Assembly: GCA_030600975.1 (NCBI GenBank)
Contig: JAUVUL010000013.1
Coordinates: forward strand, 1-11,076
Length of the DNA stretch: 11,076 nucleotides
Direction of reading: 5' to 3'
Source of the DNA: Candidatus Aegiribacteria sp.
GTDB lineage: Bacteria > Fermentibacterota > Fermentibacteria > Fermentibacterales > JCC-6
Shown here: piece by piece, positions 1 to 7,505 of the stretch
How positions within the stretch are numbered: the first letter of the stretch is position 1
Layout of the letters: every line of letters begins with the position of its first letter
Notes under the pieces: model-generated
The model's database searches: none
What the model saw: the letters and a program-made list of their open reading frames with translations, nothing else
Told to the model about the DNA's origin: nothing
Translations under genes and position numbers: made by a program

Positions 1-1406
1 ATTCTCTTTCCCTCCTCTTCATGCAGGTACTCGGCAAGTTTCGGATGAACGGAAATCACAAGATTCCTGTGCTTCCGGTCAAGGGACGCTCTTTCAATAA
101 ACCGCCCCAACCTGGTAGCTGTCGACACCGTGGACATCACCCTGCCTGAACCTCCACAGCAAGTGCAGGGTTGAGAGAGAGACTGAAAAACGCTCGGACG
201 AACCCTTTTCCTGGTCATCTCAACCAGCCCGAGAGGACTTACCTGGCATGTTTTAGTAGGCGATCTATCCCTGCCCAGTTCGCTCCTGAGAGTATTGAGC
301 ACCTTTTCCTTGTGGTCAGGAAAATCCATATCGATAAAATCAATGACGATAATCCCGCCGAGGTCGCGCAGCCGGAGCTGCCTTGCAACTTCCTTTGCAG
401 CTTCCAGATTGGTTTTGAGGATAGTGTATTCCTGTTTCTTCCTGCCCACGTATCTTTTTGTGTTAACATCGATTGCTACAAGAGCTTCCGTATGCTCGAT
501 GACCAGTGATCCCCCGCTTTTGAGGGGTACTTCTCTGTCCATTATCCCCGTTATTTCCTGCTCTATTCCAAAATGGTCGAATATCGGAGTTTTTCCTCTG
601 TAATACTTTACTTTACCTGTCATGCCGCTGGCACAGGTTTTCAGATACTTCCGGGCTTCCCTCGCTACCGTGTTGGAATCCGTAACTATGGAATTGGTAT
701 CCAGTGTGACCAGATCCCTCATTGTAATAGTCACAATATCCTGTTCCTGGTGAAGAAGGGAAGGAGCTTTCCTCTTAAGGGCAGTTTGTCCGACCTCCTT
801 CCATCTTTGCACAATCATATCCATATCCACCTTGAAGGCTTTTTCATCCTGCGAGACTCCTGCAGTCCTGGCGATAATACCGTATCCAGGGGTCTTTACA
901 GTAGACAGGATCTTCCTGAGTCGTGCTCTTTCCGATCTGTCACTGATCTTCCTTGATATCCCGGTAACGGATTCACCCGGCATACTGACGATATATCTTC
1001 CCGCAATTGAGATCCTGGTGCTGACCCTCGCACCTTTGGTCCCGATGGGTTCCTTTGTAACCTGTACAAGGATATCCTGTCCTTTTTTCAGGACTTTTTC
1101 TATGGAATCGCTTACCTCTTTTGTGCTTGTTGGTAAGCCGCTGGCAAGGGACTTTGTGAACATCTCGGTGTCCACCGCACCGGAACGGGTATCACTAACA
1201 TGCAGAAAGGCACTTCTCTCGAGACCTATGTCCACAAAGGCCGCCTGCATACCGGGTAGAACGGCATTTACTTTTCCCAGATAGATGTTTCCTACCTGTC
1301 TTTTCTCGTTGCCATCTTCAACGATTATCTCCATCAGTTTGTTGTCTTCAAGAATTCCAATTCTTGTAACTTCCGGATGGGAGTTTATTATAAAATCAAC
1401 TTTCAA
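1..1406 (-). CDS. rng: Ribonuclease G/E family endoribonuclease (3' end cut off by window)
   Basis: Single-strand-specific endoribonuclease of the RNase E/G family, which matures rRNA and starts mRNA decay in the cytoplasm. 468 residues are visible and the frame is still open at the window edge; E. coli RNase G is about 490 residues, so only a short tail is missing. An S1-like RNA-binding segment lies around residues 35-125 (GNIYLGKVNAVLPGMQAAFV). The DNase I-like catalytic part contains VAIDVNT (Asp313) and IDFIDMD (Asp356, Asp359), matching the metal-binding aspartates of RNase E. The zinc-link is CTCCGGSG (Cys414 and Cys417). There is no long RNase E-type C-terminal scaffold in view. The start is a TTG at 1406-1404, chosen because the frame gives MKVDFIINSHPEVTRIGI and a GGAGAAG site sits just upstream; no ATG fits. 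It overlaps the end of the radical SAM gene by 11 bases, so the two are probably translated together. Confidence 0.95.
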   Translation of the reverse strand, partial: MKVDFIINSHPEVTRIGILEDNKLMEIIVEDGNEKRQVGNIYLGKVNAVLPGMQAAFVDIGLERSAFLHVSDTRSGAVDTEMFTKSLASGLPTSTKEVSDSIEKVLKKGQDILVQVTKEPIGTKGARVSTRISIAGRYIVSMPGESVTGISRKISDRSERARLRKILSTVKTPGYGIIARTAGVSQDEKAFKVDMDMIVQRWKEVGQTALKRKAPSLLHQEQDIVTITMRDLVTLDTNSIVTDSNTVAREARKYLKTCASGMTGKVKYYRGKTPIFDHFGIEQEITGIMDREVPLKSGGSLVIEHTEALVAIDVNTKRYVGRKKQEYTILKTNLEAAKEVARQLRLRDLGGIIVIDFIDMDFPDHKEKVLNTLRSELGRDRSPTKTCQVSPLGLVEMTRKRVRPSVFQSLSQPCTCCGGSGRVMSTVSTATRLGRFIERASLDRKHRNLVISVHPKLAEYLHEEEGKR

Positions 1407-3822
1407 AGAACATCTTCTCCAAATCTCTGCTGTGAGACCTTATTGATCTCCAGCCATTACTATCGTAACTGATATATATATCCGTCCGTTTAATTCTTAC
1501 CTGGTAATCCAGAATTTCGGATAAAAGCAGATCCGGACGGGATTTTCTGCTATCCGTTCGAGTCATAAATACGACACAACCATCTTTTTCATTCACGCTG
1601 AGTACATGCTCACTGTTACCGAGGGTCTCTGCTGTCCTTTCGACTTCCTCTTCTGTCCATAATCCGCAATCCGACGACACACTGTATTCGGCTGAAACGG
1701 AGCTTCCATCGGGTGGAGGTGTATCCGGGGCCAGTGTCCAGGTTTCCTCAACCCTGAGACCTGCAGGCATGAAACGGTTGAGAAGCTCTTCAACCCCGCT
1801 AACATGTATCGTATTAAACTCTATATCTATATACTCTGCAATACTCTCAATACCAAGTGGAAGAGAAGGGCCAAAATGTACTCTAGGCCTTGTAACATAA
1901 CCATCAGACCACGATACAGGCAAATCAGAACGTCTCAGTGCCCTTCCCCACATCCGTACCATATCAAGATGGGAAGTGTATGCAGTACAATCCGTCTTTG
2001 AATAGCGTACCCTCAGTATCGCAGCACATTTTGCCGATGATACGGAATGATCTGGGGCGTAATCCCGGACGGGTGTTTCCCTGCTGTTCCGCGTTCCGGA
2101 GCAGGCTCCACATCCCCTGCATCCCTCCTCCCTGCAGTCGGGGGTTTTCCGGCCTTCTAAATATCGTTTATTCTCCGATTTAAGAAACACCTCAGAAACA
2201 CCCGTGGAAACAAAGCTCCATGGAAGCTCTTCTCCCGGTTCGATACCTGACTGCAACCGTGTCAGAAGATGATCGTAACCGTCAATAAGGTCTTTCCATA
2301 TATCCCATCTGAATCTATCGGTCCATGCGTCAAACCTTGCCCCAAGAGAAACGGCTTTCTCCAGCATATCAGCGGTATCTTCGTCATTACCCAGCGAAAG
2401 CAACCCCTCGATAATGGCTATATTGGGGCTGTTCCAGCTCAGAGAAACTTTCTTTCCGCAGATTTTCCTCACCATCCGGATTCTCCGCCAGAGTTCATTT
2501 TCATCCATCTGCGGTGACCACTGCAACGGTGTCTGCGCTTTCGGTACAAATGGAGAAAGGGCTGCTGTAATGCTCTTTCTCGAATTACGACCATGACTCC
2601 GTGCAATTCCTGCTATCTTCAATACAAGCTCACCTATCCCGGTTACATCTTCATCGGATTCCCCCGGAAGACCCACCATGAAATAGAGCTTTACCCCCTT
2701 TGCTCCCATTCTGAAAACGGTGTCAACCGCAGTGAGAATAACTTCATCGGACATGGGCTTGTTAATCTTCCGCCTCATCGATTCCGTGCCCGCTTCGGGC
2801 GCAATAGTGATCCTGCCGGTAATGCTGCGGCTTTCTCCAAGCCGGTTTATCGTATCCGGCCTCATCGATGGCCTGCCTATGGCTGCATGATGCTTTTCGG
2901 CCAGCATATCCATACCGCTCAGGAGCAAAGGCAGTTGGGAATAATCGGAGAGCGAAAGGGTCAGGAGGCCGGATTTCTCCCATCCTGTTGATTTGAGGGT
3001 TCTATCCATCAGATCTACTGCCTCCTCAGTCGGTCTCTCCCGAACGGGTCTGTAAAGCTGTGACGCCTGGCAGAATCTGCATCCTCTGGTGCAGCCCCTG
3101 GCAATTTCGATGACTGCCCTGTCCTGCGATATCCTGGAATTCGGAACCAGCTGTCTCACCGGAGCATATTCCATTCGGAGGCTTTCGATCCTCTGTATCT
3201 TCACCTGTTTCTTTCCCAGAGCCGGAACGTATACTCCTGGTATTTCGCTGGCTTTTTTCAACCGATCGCTATGGGAACCGACACCCGCAAGAACCCTGAA
3301 CAAATCTACCGCCTGTTCCTCTGCCTCGCCCAGAAAGAAAATATCCGCAAAGGGAGCAAGGGGAAGCGGGTTACCCAGACCGCCACCTCCGAAGAGGATA
3401 ATGGGAGCATTATCATCTCTGTCGCTGCTGCGAAGGGGCAATCCCATTCTGGTTATGAGATGAAGCACATTCGTATACAGAGCCTCGGAGGAAATGCCAA
3501 AACCTACGACCCTGCTGAAACGGACAGGATCCCATCCTTCCAGATCAACCCATTCCAGGTTCTCCCTGCCTATGATCTCATCCATATCCGGAGCAGGACA
3601 GAATGCTCTTCTTACATCAAACTGATTGCTTGAGATTAAAATATGCCTGAGAATTACAAGTCCGAAATTGGACATACCCAACTCGTATATATCGGGATAT
3701 ACAAGTGTGACCCTTGGCCTCCCACTTACAGTGATATCAAGGTTCCACTCTCCCCCGGTATACTGCTGGGGTCTCTGTGCCTTTTGAAGGAATCGCGCGT
3801 AGGGATGTTCTGCGCAGATCAA
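1396..3822 (-). CDS. Radical SAM protein (TIGR03960-like) fused to C-terminal DUF2344 domain
   Basis: An 808-residue two-part protein. Residues 1-180 form the family's N-terminal Rossmann-like region (VTLVYPDIYELGMSN), often labelled B12-binding, but I see no DxHxxG cobalamin motif. The radical SAM core follows, with the 4Fe-4S motif C244-x3-C248-x2-C251 (ARGCTRGCRFC), then EAGTESMRRKINKP near 343 and YFMVGLPGE near 380. A second cysteine cluster C563-x4-C568-x2-C571-x2-C574 joins the core to DUF2344 (from about 601: RVRYSKTDCTAYTSHLDMVR, then PRVHFGPSLPLGIESIAEY). In many genomes these two parts are separate adjacent genes or one fusion, commonly near RNase E/G. The substrate is unknown; RNA or ribosome modification is only a guess from context. 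The start is TTG at 3822-3820, the only plausible start in frame. It overlaps the preceding stop as TTGA with no clear Shine-Dalgarno site, which suggests coupled re-initiation. Family identity is firm, function is not. Confidence 0.9.
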   Translation of the reverse strand: MICAEHPYARFLQKAQRPQQYTGGEWNLDITVSGRPRVTLVYPDIYELGMSNFGLVILRHILISSNQFDVRRAFCPAPDMDEIIGRENLEWVDLEGWDPVRFSRVVGFGISSEALYTNVLHLITRMGLPLRSSDRDDNAPIILFGGGGLGNPLPLAPFADIFFLGEAEEQAVDLFRVLAGVGSHSDRLKKASEIPGVYVPALGKKQVKIQRIESLRMEYAPVRQLVPNSRISQDRAVIEIARGCTRGCRFCQASQLYRPVRERPTEEAVDLMDRTLKSTGWEKSGLLTLSLSDYSQLPLLLSGMDMLAEKHHAAIGRPSMRPDTINRLGESRSITGRITIAPEAGTESMRRKINKPMSDEVILTAVDTVFRMGAKGVKLYFMVGLPGESDEDVTGIGELVLKIAGIARSHGRNSRKSITAALSPFVPKAQTPLQWSPQMDENELWRRIRMVRKICGKKVSLSWNSPNIAIIEGLLSLGNDEDTADMLEKAVSLGARFDAWTDRFRWDIWKDLIDGYDHLLTRLQSGIEPGEELPWSFVSTGVSEVFLKSENKRYLEGRKTPDCREEGCRGCGACSGTRNSRETPVRDYAPDHSVSSAKCAAILRVRYSKTDCTAYTSHLDMVRMWGRALRRSDLPVSWSDGYVTRPRVHFGPSLPLGIESIAEYIDIEFNTIHVSGVEELLNRFMPAGLRVEETWTLAPDTPPPDGSSVSAEYSVSSDCGLWTEEEVERTAETLGNSEHVLSVNEKDGCVVFMTRTDSRKSRPDLLLSEILDYQVRIKRTDIYISYDSNGWRSIRSHSRDLEKMFFES
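1414..1420 (-). promoter_or_regulatory. Shine-Dalgarno site for rng
   Basis: GGAGAAG on the minus strand, 7 bases before the TTG at 1406. It lies inside the last codons of the radical SAM gene. It supports TTG as the start, because no ATG or GTG in the RNase frame lies at a suitable distance. Confidence 0.65.
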
Positions 3823-4343
3823 ATTCGTAACGGGGCAGGAAGATCGATCTTCTGGGAAATCGGATTTGCCAGAAGGCCGTGATCTCTGTAGGTGGAGACA
3901 GTCAGGTCCAGGACTCTGTTTCTGGCATTATCGAACGATATCCCGGATGTAAAACCGAAACGCCATAGAACTGAACAGAGGACACCTTCAACCTCGCAGT
4001 TGTTTCTGCGGAGGATTGCTGTCCAGTTCTCAGAAACACTGTCGATTCTGTCAGTTACAAGAACATCGATCCATACCATCCTGTCATCCGATCGGTCAAC
4101 AAGCTTGCTGAACTCATCAATGAAGGACCATATCTGCTTGTTGGGGTTGACAATATCATGGTAGCGGGATACTATCCCGCTGACGGTTTCTCTACCCAGA
4201 CAAGGGTTCAGGAAACACCAGTAATCGTACCGCTCAAGACTGTCGGGACACGTTTCGGGATATATCCGCCTGAAAGTTGACATGGCGGTCATGGCCGCCG
4301 GATCGGGGGCTTTCAAACTGACAACGATAGAGATATTTCCCAT
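3819..4343 (-). CDS. Probable tandem PurS-like subunit of FGAM synthase (two PurS-like halves)
   Basis: A 174-residue soluble protein without a textbook motif, starting one base after the purQ stop. I propose it is a divergent, duplicated PurS, the small structural subunit that bridges PurQ and PurL. The second half (about 89-170) has the PurS order strand-helix-strand-helix and ends in LLANPISQKIDL, close to the LLANPxIxDY-type tail of PurS. The first half (4-75) repeats the plan: ISIVVSLK plus DPAAMTAMSTFRRIY resembles the VYVSLK...DPQG opening of PurS, and it ends in NPNKQIWSF. PurS is usually about 80-90 residues and dimerises, so two fused copies fit 174 residues. The start is ATG 4343-4341, with AGGGGAG 7 bases upstream. 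An ATG at 4451 is in frame but would overlap purQ by 107 bases and lacks this support. No other purS is visible. What is seen is the motifs and position; the function is inferred. An unrelated hypothetical protein remains possible. Confidence 0.6.
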   Translation of the reverse strand: MGNISIVVSLKAPDPAAMTAMSTFRRIYPETCPDSLERYDYWCFLNPCLGRETVSGIVSRYHDIVNPNKQIWSFIDEFSKLVDRSDDRMVWIDVLVTDRIDSVSENWTAILRRNNCEVEGVLCSVLWRFGFTSGISFDNARNRVLDLTVSTYRDHGLLANPISQKIDLPAPLRI

Positions 4344-4344
4344 A

Positions 4345-5172
4345 TTAGCGCTCCCCTCTGAAGTAATCTGCCAGACTCGTGAAGAAAAGCGATCCGGGAC
4401 CCTTTGTGGATGCATAGGAACCGGAATGGAGTGATTGATCTCTGCGGTCACCCCATTCTCCGGGAAGGTACGGAGGAAGCTGCCACAGCCAATAAGCCCT
4501 TTCAGGATGAGGCATCATTGCCAGCACGTTTCCGCGGTCGTTCATGATCCCGGCAAGGTTAAGGAAGGAACCGTTCGGGTTGGCCGGATAATCACTCGTT
4601 TCGGTTCCTTTTTCATCACAATATTTCAGAGCTGCACTGTTCGAGGCTCTGTAGCGGTTCTCCTCCGAGAAGACAAACCTTCCTTCGGCGTGGGCTATGG
4701 GCAAAGGTAAAATCCCGGTGCCTGTCCTCCCAAGCCATGGACAGATCTTCCGTGCCTTTGCAGCGACATGAAGGAATATCCACCTGCTCAGATAACCACT
4801 TCGTCCGCTGATGTGATTCGCCGCAAGGGCGGATTCGATCCTTCCCCTCTCCCATCCGGGGACCATACCGCTTTCAACCAGTATCTGGGCACCGTTGCAT
4901 ATACCCAAAACAGGTTTGCCGCCTGCAGCCTCGCTGAAAACCAGATCCATTATTTTTTCCTTTGCGGCCACAGCGCCGGCACGAACCCTGTCCTGAAACG
5001 AAAATCCCCCGGGAAGTACATAAGCATCCGGCAGAGAATCCTTCAGTTCCTGCCATTGATTCCACCGGTAAATACAGCTATCCATGCCACTGTTCTGTAC
5101 AGCACGAGATGTCTCATACTCGCAGTTTGATCCGGGGAACTGAATTACCACAACAAGAGGGGCGGACTTCAT
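4345..5172 (-). CDS. purQ: Phosphoribosylformylglycinamidine synthase subunit PurQ (glutaminase)
   Basis: Class I glutamine amidotransferase subunit of FGAM synthase. It hydrolyses glutamine and passes ammonia to PurL for step four of de novo purine synthesis. The 275 residues open with VVVIQFPGSNCEYE, and the oxyanion region is YVLPGGFSFQDRVRAG. The catalytic nucleophile is Cys92 in GKPVLGICNGAQILVESG. PIAHAEGRF lies at 159-166, and the His222-Glu224 pair in MMPHPERAYW completes the triad. It is longer than the roughly 227-residue Bacillus PurQ, mainly from about 50 residues after the HPE motif, ending SLADYFRGER. The ATG at 5172 overlaps the purL stop as ATGA, and AGGAGGT lies 6 bases upstream (5179-5185). 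The PurS-like gene follows after one base. All three would be made in matching amounts as one complex. Identity is very secure. Confidence 0.96.
   Translation of the reverse strand: MKSAPLVVVIQFPGSNCEYETSRAVQNSGMDSCIYRWNQWQELKDSLPDAYVLPGGFSFQDRVRAGAVAAKEKIMDLVFSEAAGGKPVLGICNGAQILVESGMVPGWERGRIESALAANHISGRSGYLSRWIFLHVAAKARKICPWLGRTGTGILPLPIAHAEGRFVFSEENRYRASNSAALKYCDEKGTETSDYPANPNGSFLNLAGIMNDRGNVLAMMPHPERAYWLWQLPPYLPGEWGDRRDQSLHSGSYASTKGPGSLFFTSLADYFRGER
4351..4357 (-). promoter_or_regulatory. Shine-Dalgarno site for the PurS-like gene
   Basis: AGGGGAG on the minus strand, 7 bases before the ATG at 4343 and inside the last codons of purQ. It decides the start in favour of 4343 over the in-frame upstream start at 4451, which would run deep into purQ. 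Confidence 0.65.
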
Positions 5173-7454
5173 TCCGTTACCTCCTCTCTCCAGATAATTC
5201 TGTCAAGCCTGTTGGCATGGTCTTCAAGTATCTCCCGAAGATCCATTCTCCACCGGGACGCTGCTATACAGAATTCATCCGTCACCCTTCCAGCCACAGA
5301 AAGAAATTCCGGCTTATTTTCTATTGCATCCCAGGATTCCTGTGACATTTCAATGAGATAACCCGGTGTTTCGGAATAGAGAACAACAGGGTCCATCGCT
5401 TCAGTATCGAAAACAATTCCCCTTCTGGCGTCAGGTCGGGAAGCAATGGCCATTTCCGCTGCCGCCAGTATCATTCCCCCCTCCGAAATGTCATGGACGG
5501 CTCTTGATATACCTGCTTCGCAGCATTCGAGTACGAACCGGGCCATTTCCCGTTCGAGTTTCCCCCTGAATGCAGGGACTCTGCCCCCCCTGTGACCAAT
5601 ACATGTTCTATAGTAAAGACTGCCCCCCAGCTCATCCTTCCGGTCACCTGCCATGATGATCAGGTTTCCTGGTGCCTTGAGAGATATATCGGTGGACTTC
5701 GTAAAATCATTTATCCTGCCGAAGACAGCGACTATGGGCGAGGGGGGAATAGACCCCCCCTTCGATGACTGGTTGTAAAAACTTACATTACCCGAGACGA
5801 TGGGCAGAGGGTCTTCACTTTCAAGGCCAAGGTCCATGCAGGCGGCTGCAATTCCTTCCACACCTCGGCGGAATTGCCAGAAGACATCGGCTTTTTCAGG
5901 GTTTCCGTAATTCAGGCAGTCTGTGGCTGCAATAGGAGTGGCTCCGGTTGCTACAACATTCCGGACGGCTTCGCCTACGGCGTGGGCTCCCGCAAGAAAG
6001 GGGTCAAGCTCACCGATCCAGGGATTACCGTCTCCTGAGACAGACAATCCCGCCCTGCATCCGGGAATCGGAACGATTACACAGGCATCAGCCTCTCCTG
6101 GTCTGAAATGTGTATTACCTTGAACCTCACTGTCGTAATAACTCCATACGGGAGACCTGCTGACCCCGTCAATGGAAAGCAGCATTCTTTTCAAATCCAG
6201 AGGCGGATTGCAGGGTCTGGAATCCGGTTCAATTACAGGCACAGGGGATGGTTCCCAGTTCCTTTTGTATACTATTCCCTCGGTTATGTACTCAATTGGA
6301 GTGTTGGCGACTTCTTCACCCCGGTGGAGGACCCTGTAAAAAGGCTCAGCGGTAAATGTACCGATAACTGTAGCACCTGCTCCGGGAAACAACCGGGGCA
6401 TTTCGTATTTTTCATTGTAGATTTCAAGAACCTCAGCTGATATCCTTCGGGGCACAGCGAGCCCGTACCGTTCCTGGGTTTCGGCACATGCAATAACCTC
6501 TGAAGGCAGTTCAGGAATGGATACGGGAACAAGGTCAAGGTTCACCTTTATGCCAAGGTTTCCATGGGCCGCAAGTTCGCTGGTAACACAGGCTATTCCA
6601 CCTGCGCCCAGATCCTTGAATCCGAACTTGATCTCCCTGTCGAAAAGATAATCGAGTACATTCAGATTAGCCTCGGAAAGCACTCTCTTCAGGAATGGAT
6701 CAGCCACCTGAACCGCTCCCTTCTCGGACTCGTCTTCAAGATCGGTCGAGGCGAATGTGGCTCCACCGAAACCCGTATCATCGGTAGGCTTTCCAACCAG
6801 AATAAGAACGTACTGCTCTTCATGTGCTTCGACGGGAACGAAGCTGTGTACTATTCTGTCATGCCTTACAAAACCGAGTGCAACAACGTTAACAAGGCAG
6901 TTGTCATCGTAACCTTTATGGAATCTTGTATCACCACCGAGGTTGGGTACACCAAGAGCGTTCCCGTACTTCCAGATGCCTTCTACAACACCGCGGCATA
7001 TAGCCCTTGACTTCTCCCCTGAATTGCCCAGAGGATCCCCGAACCGGAGCAGGTCAAGGGAACCTGTTACCCTGGCACCCATGCAGTACACATCACGAAC
7101 GATACCACCTATTCCGGTGGCAGCGCCTTCAACGGGGAGAACCTGGGACGGATGGTTATGACTCTCGTGGGCAACAACAAGATCCCAGGAGAAACCGTCA
7201 TGATCGGTGAATTTTACGATACCGGCATCCTCCCCGGGACCCACAACCACACCGGTTGCATGGGTAGGAAGCAGTTTCAATACAGATCTGGAACTTTTAT
7301 AGGAACAGTGTTCGCTCCACATCGTATCGAAGAGGTGCAGCTCTAGAGGTGTCGGCATCCTGCCCACGTATCCGGCAAGCTTTTCGGCTTCTTCAATCGT
7401 CATGGCCAGGCTGCGATGCCTGATGGCTTCTTTCAGTTCATCCCGGAGGTTCAT
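5169..7454 (-). CDS. purL: Phosphoribosylformylglycinamidine synthase subunit PurL (small type)
   Basis: ATP-dependent FGAM synthase subunit: FGAR plus ATP and PurQ-supplied ammonia gives FGAM. The 761 residues match the small PurL of Bacillus and Thermotoga type (about 600-740), not the roughly 1300-residue fused enzyme, so PurQ and PurS partners are expected. The N-terminal motif MWSEHCSYKSSR lies near 46-56, and the nucleotide/substrate loop AHESHNHPSQVLPVEGAATG near 95-114. FGFKDLGAGGIACVTSELAA lies mid-protein. The second AIRS-type half has NPWIGELDPFLAGAHAVGEA, DCLNYGNPEK, SGNVSFYNQSS and AVHDISEGGMILAAAEMA. I start at ATG 7454 because GAAGGGA lies at ideal distance; a TTG three bases earlier (7457) is too close to it. 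The coding strand holds two G7 tracts, but the frame reads intact across both. It overlaps purQ by 4 bases and lies 51 bases after the GAF gene. Confidence 0.97.
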   Translation of the reverse strand: MNLRDELKEAIRHRSLAMTIEEAEKLAGYVGRMPTPLELHLFDTMWSEHCSYKSSRSVLKLLPTHATGVVVGPGEDAGIVKFTDHDGFSWDLVVAHESHNHPSQVLPVEGAATGIGGIVRDVYCMGARVTGSLDLLRFGDPLGNSGEKSRAICRGVVEGIWKYGNALGVPNLGGDTRFHKGYDDNCLVNVVALGFVRHDRIVHSFVPVEAHEEQYVLILVGKPTDDTGFGGATFASTDLEDESEKGAVQVADPFLKRVLSEANLNVLDYLFDREIKFGFKDLGAGGIACVTSELAAHGNLGIKVNLDLVPVSIPELPSEVIACAETQERYGLAVPRRISAEVLEIYNEKYEMPRLFPGAGATVIGTFTAEPFYRVLHRGEEVANTPIEYITEGIVYKRNWEPSPVPVIEPDSRPCNPPLDLKRMLLSIDGVSRSPVWSYYDSEVQGNTHFRPGEADACVIVPIPGCRAGLSVSGDGNPWIGELDPFLAGAHAVGEAVRNVVATGATPIAATDCLNYGNPEKADVFWQFRRGVEGIAAACMDLGLESEDPLPIVSGNVSFYNQSSKGGSIPPSPIVAVFGRINDFTKSTDISLKAPGNLIIMAGDRKDELGGSLYYRTCIGHRGGRVPAFRGKLEREMARFVLECCEAGISRAVHDISEGGMILAAAEMAIASRPDARRGIVFDTEAMDPVVLYSETPGYLIEMSQESWDAIENKPEFLSVAGRVTDEFCIAASRWRMDLREILEDHANRLDRIIWREEVTE

Positions 7455-7458
7455 CAAT

Positions 7459-7465
7459 TCCCTTC
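7459..7465 (-). promoter_or_regulatory. Shine-Dalgarno site for purL
   Basis: GAAGGGA on the minus strand. The GGG core is 5 bases from the ATG at 7454 but only 2 bases from the TTG at 7457, so it favours the ATG. The rest of the 7455-7505 gap is AT-rich and shows no terminator. Confidence 0.6.
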
Positions 7466-7505
7466 AACACCAGTAATTCCTTTTAAAAACATGTTAACAG
7501 AGTGA

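Noticed and set aside
832..1284. 150-codon open frame on the plus strand
   Set aside because: It is antisense to RNase G, whose minus-strand translation shows conserved catalytic and S1 motifs throughout. The plus frame resembles no family and has no ribosome site.
4344..4451. Longer start for the PurS-like gene at 4451
   Set aside because: It would overlap purQ by about 107 bases and its added residues show no PurS-like pattern, while ATG 4343 has a good Shine-Dalgarno site.
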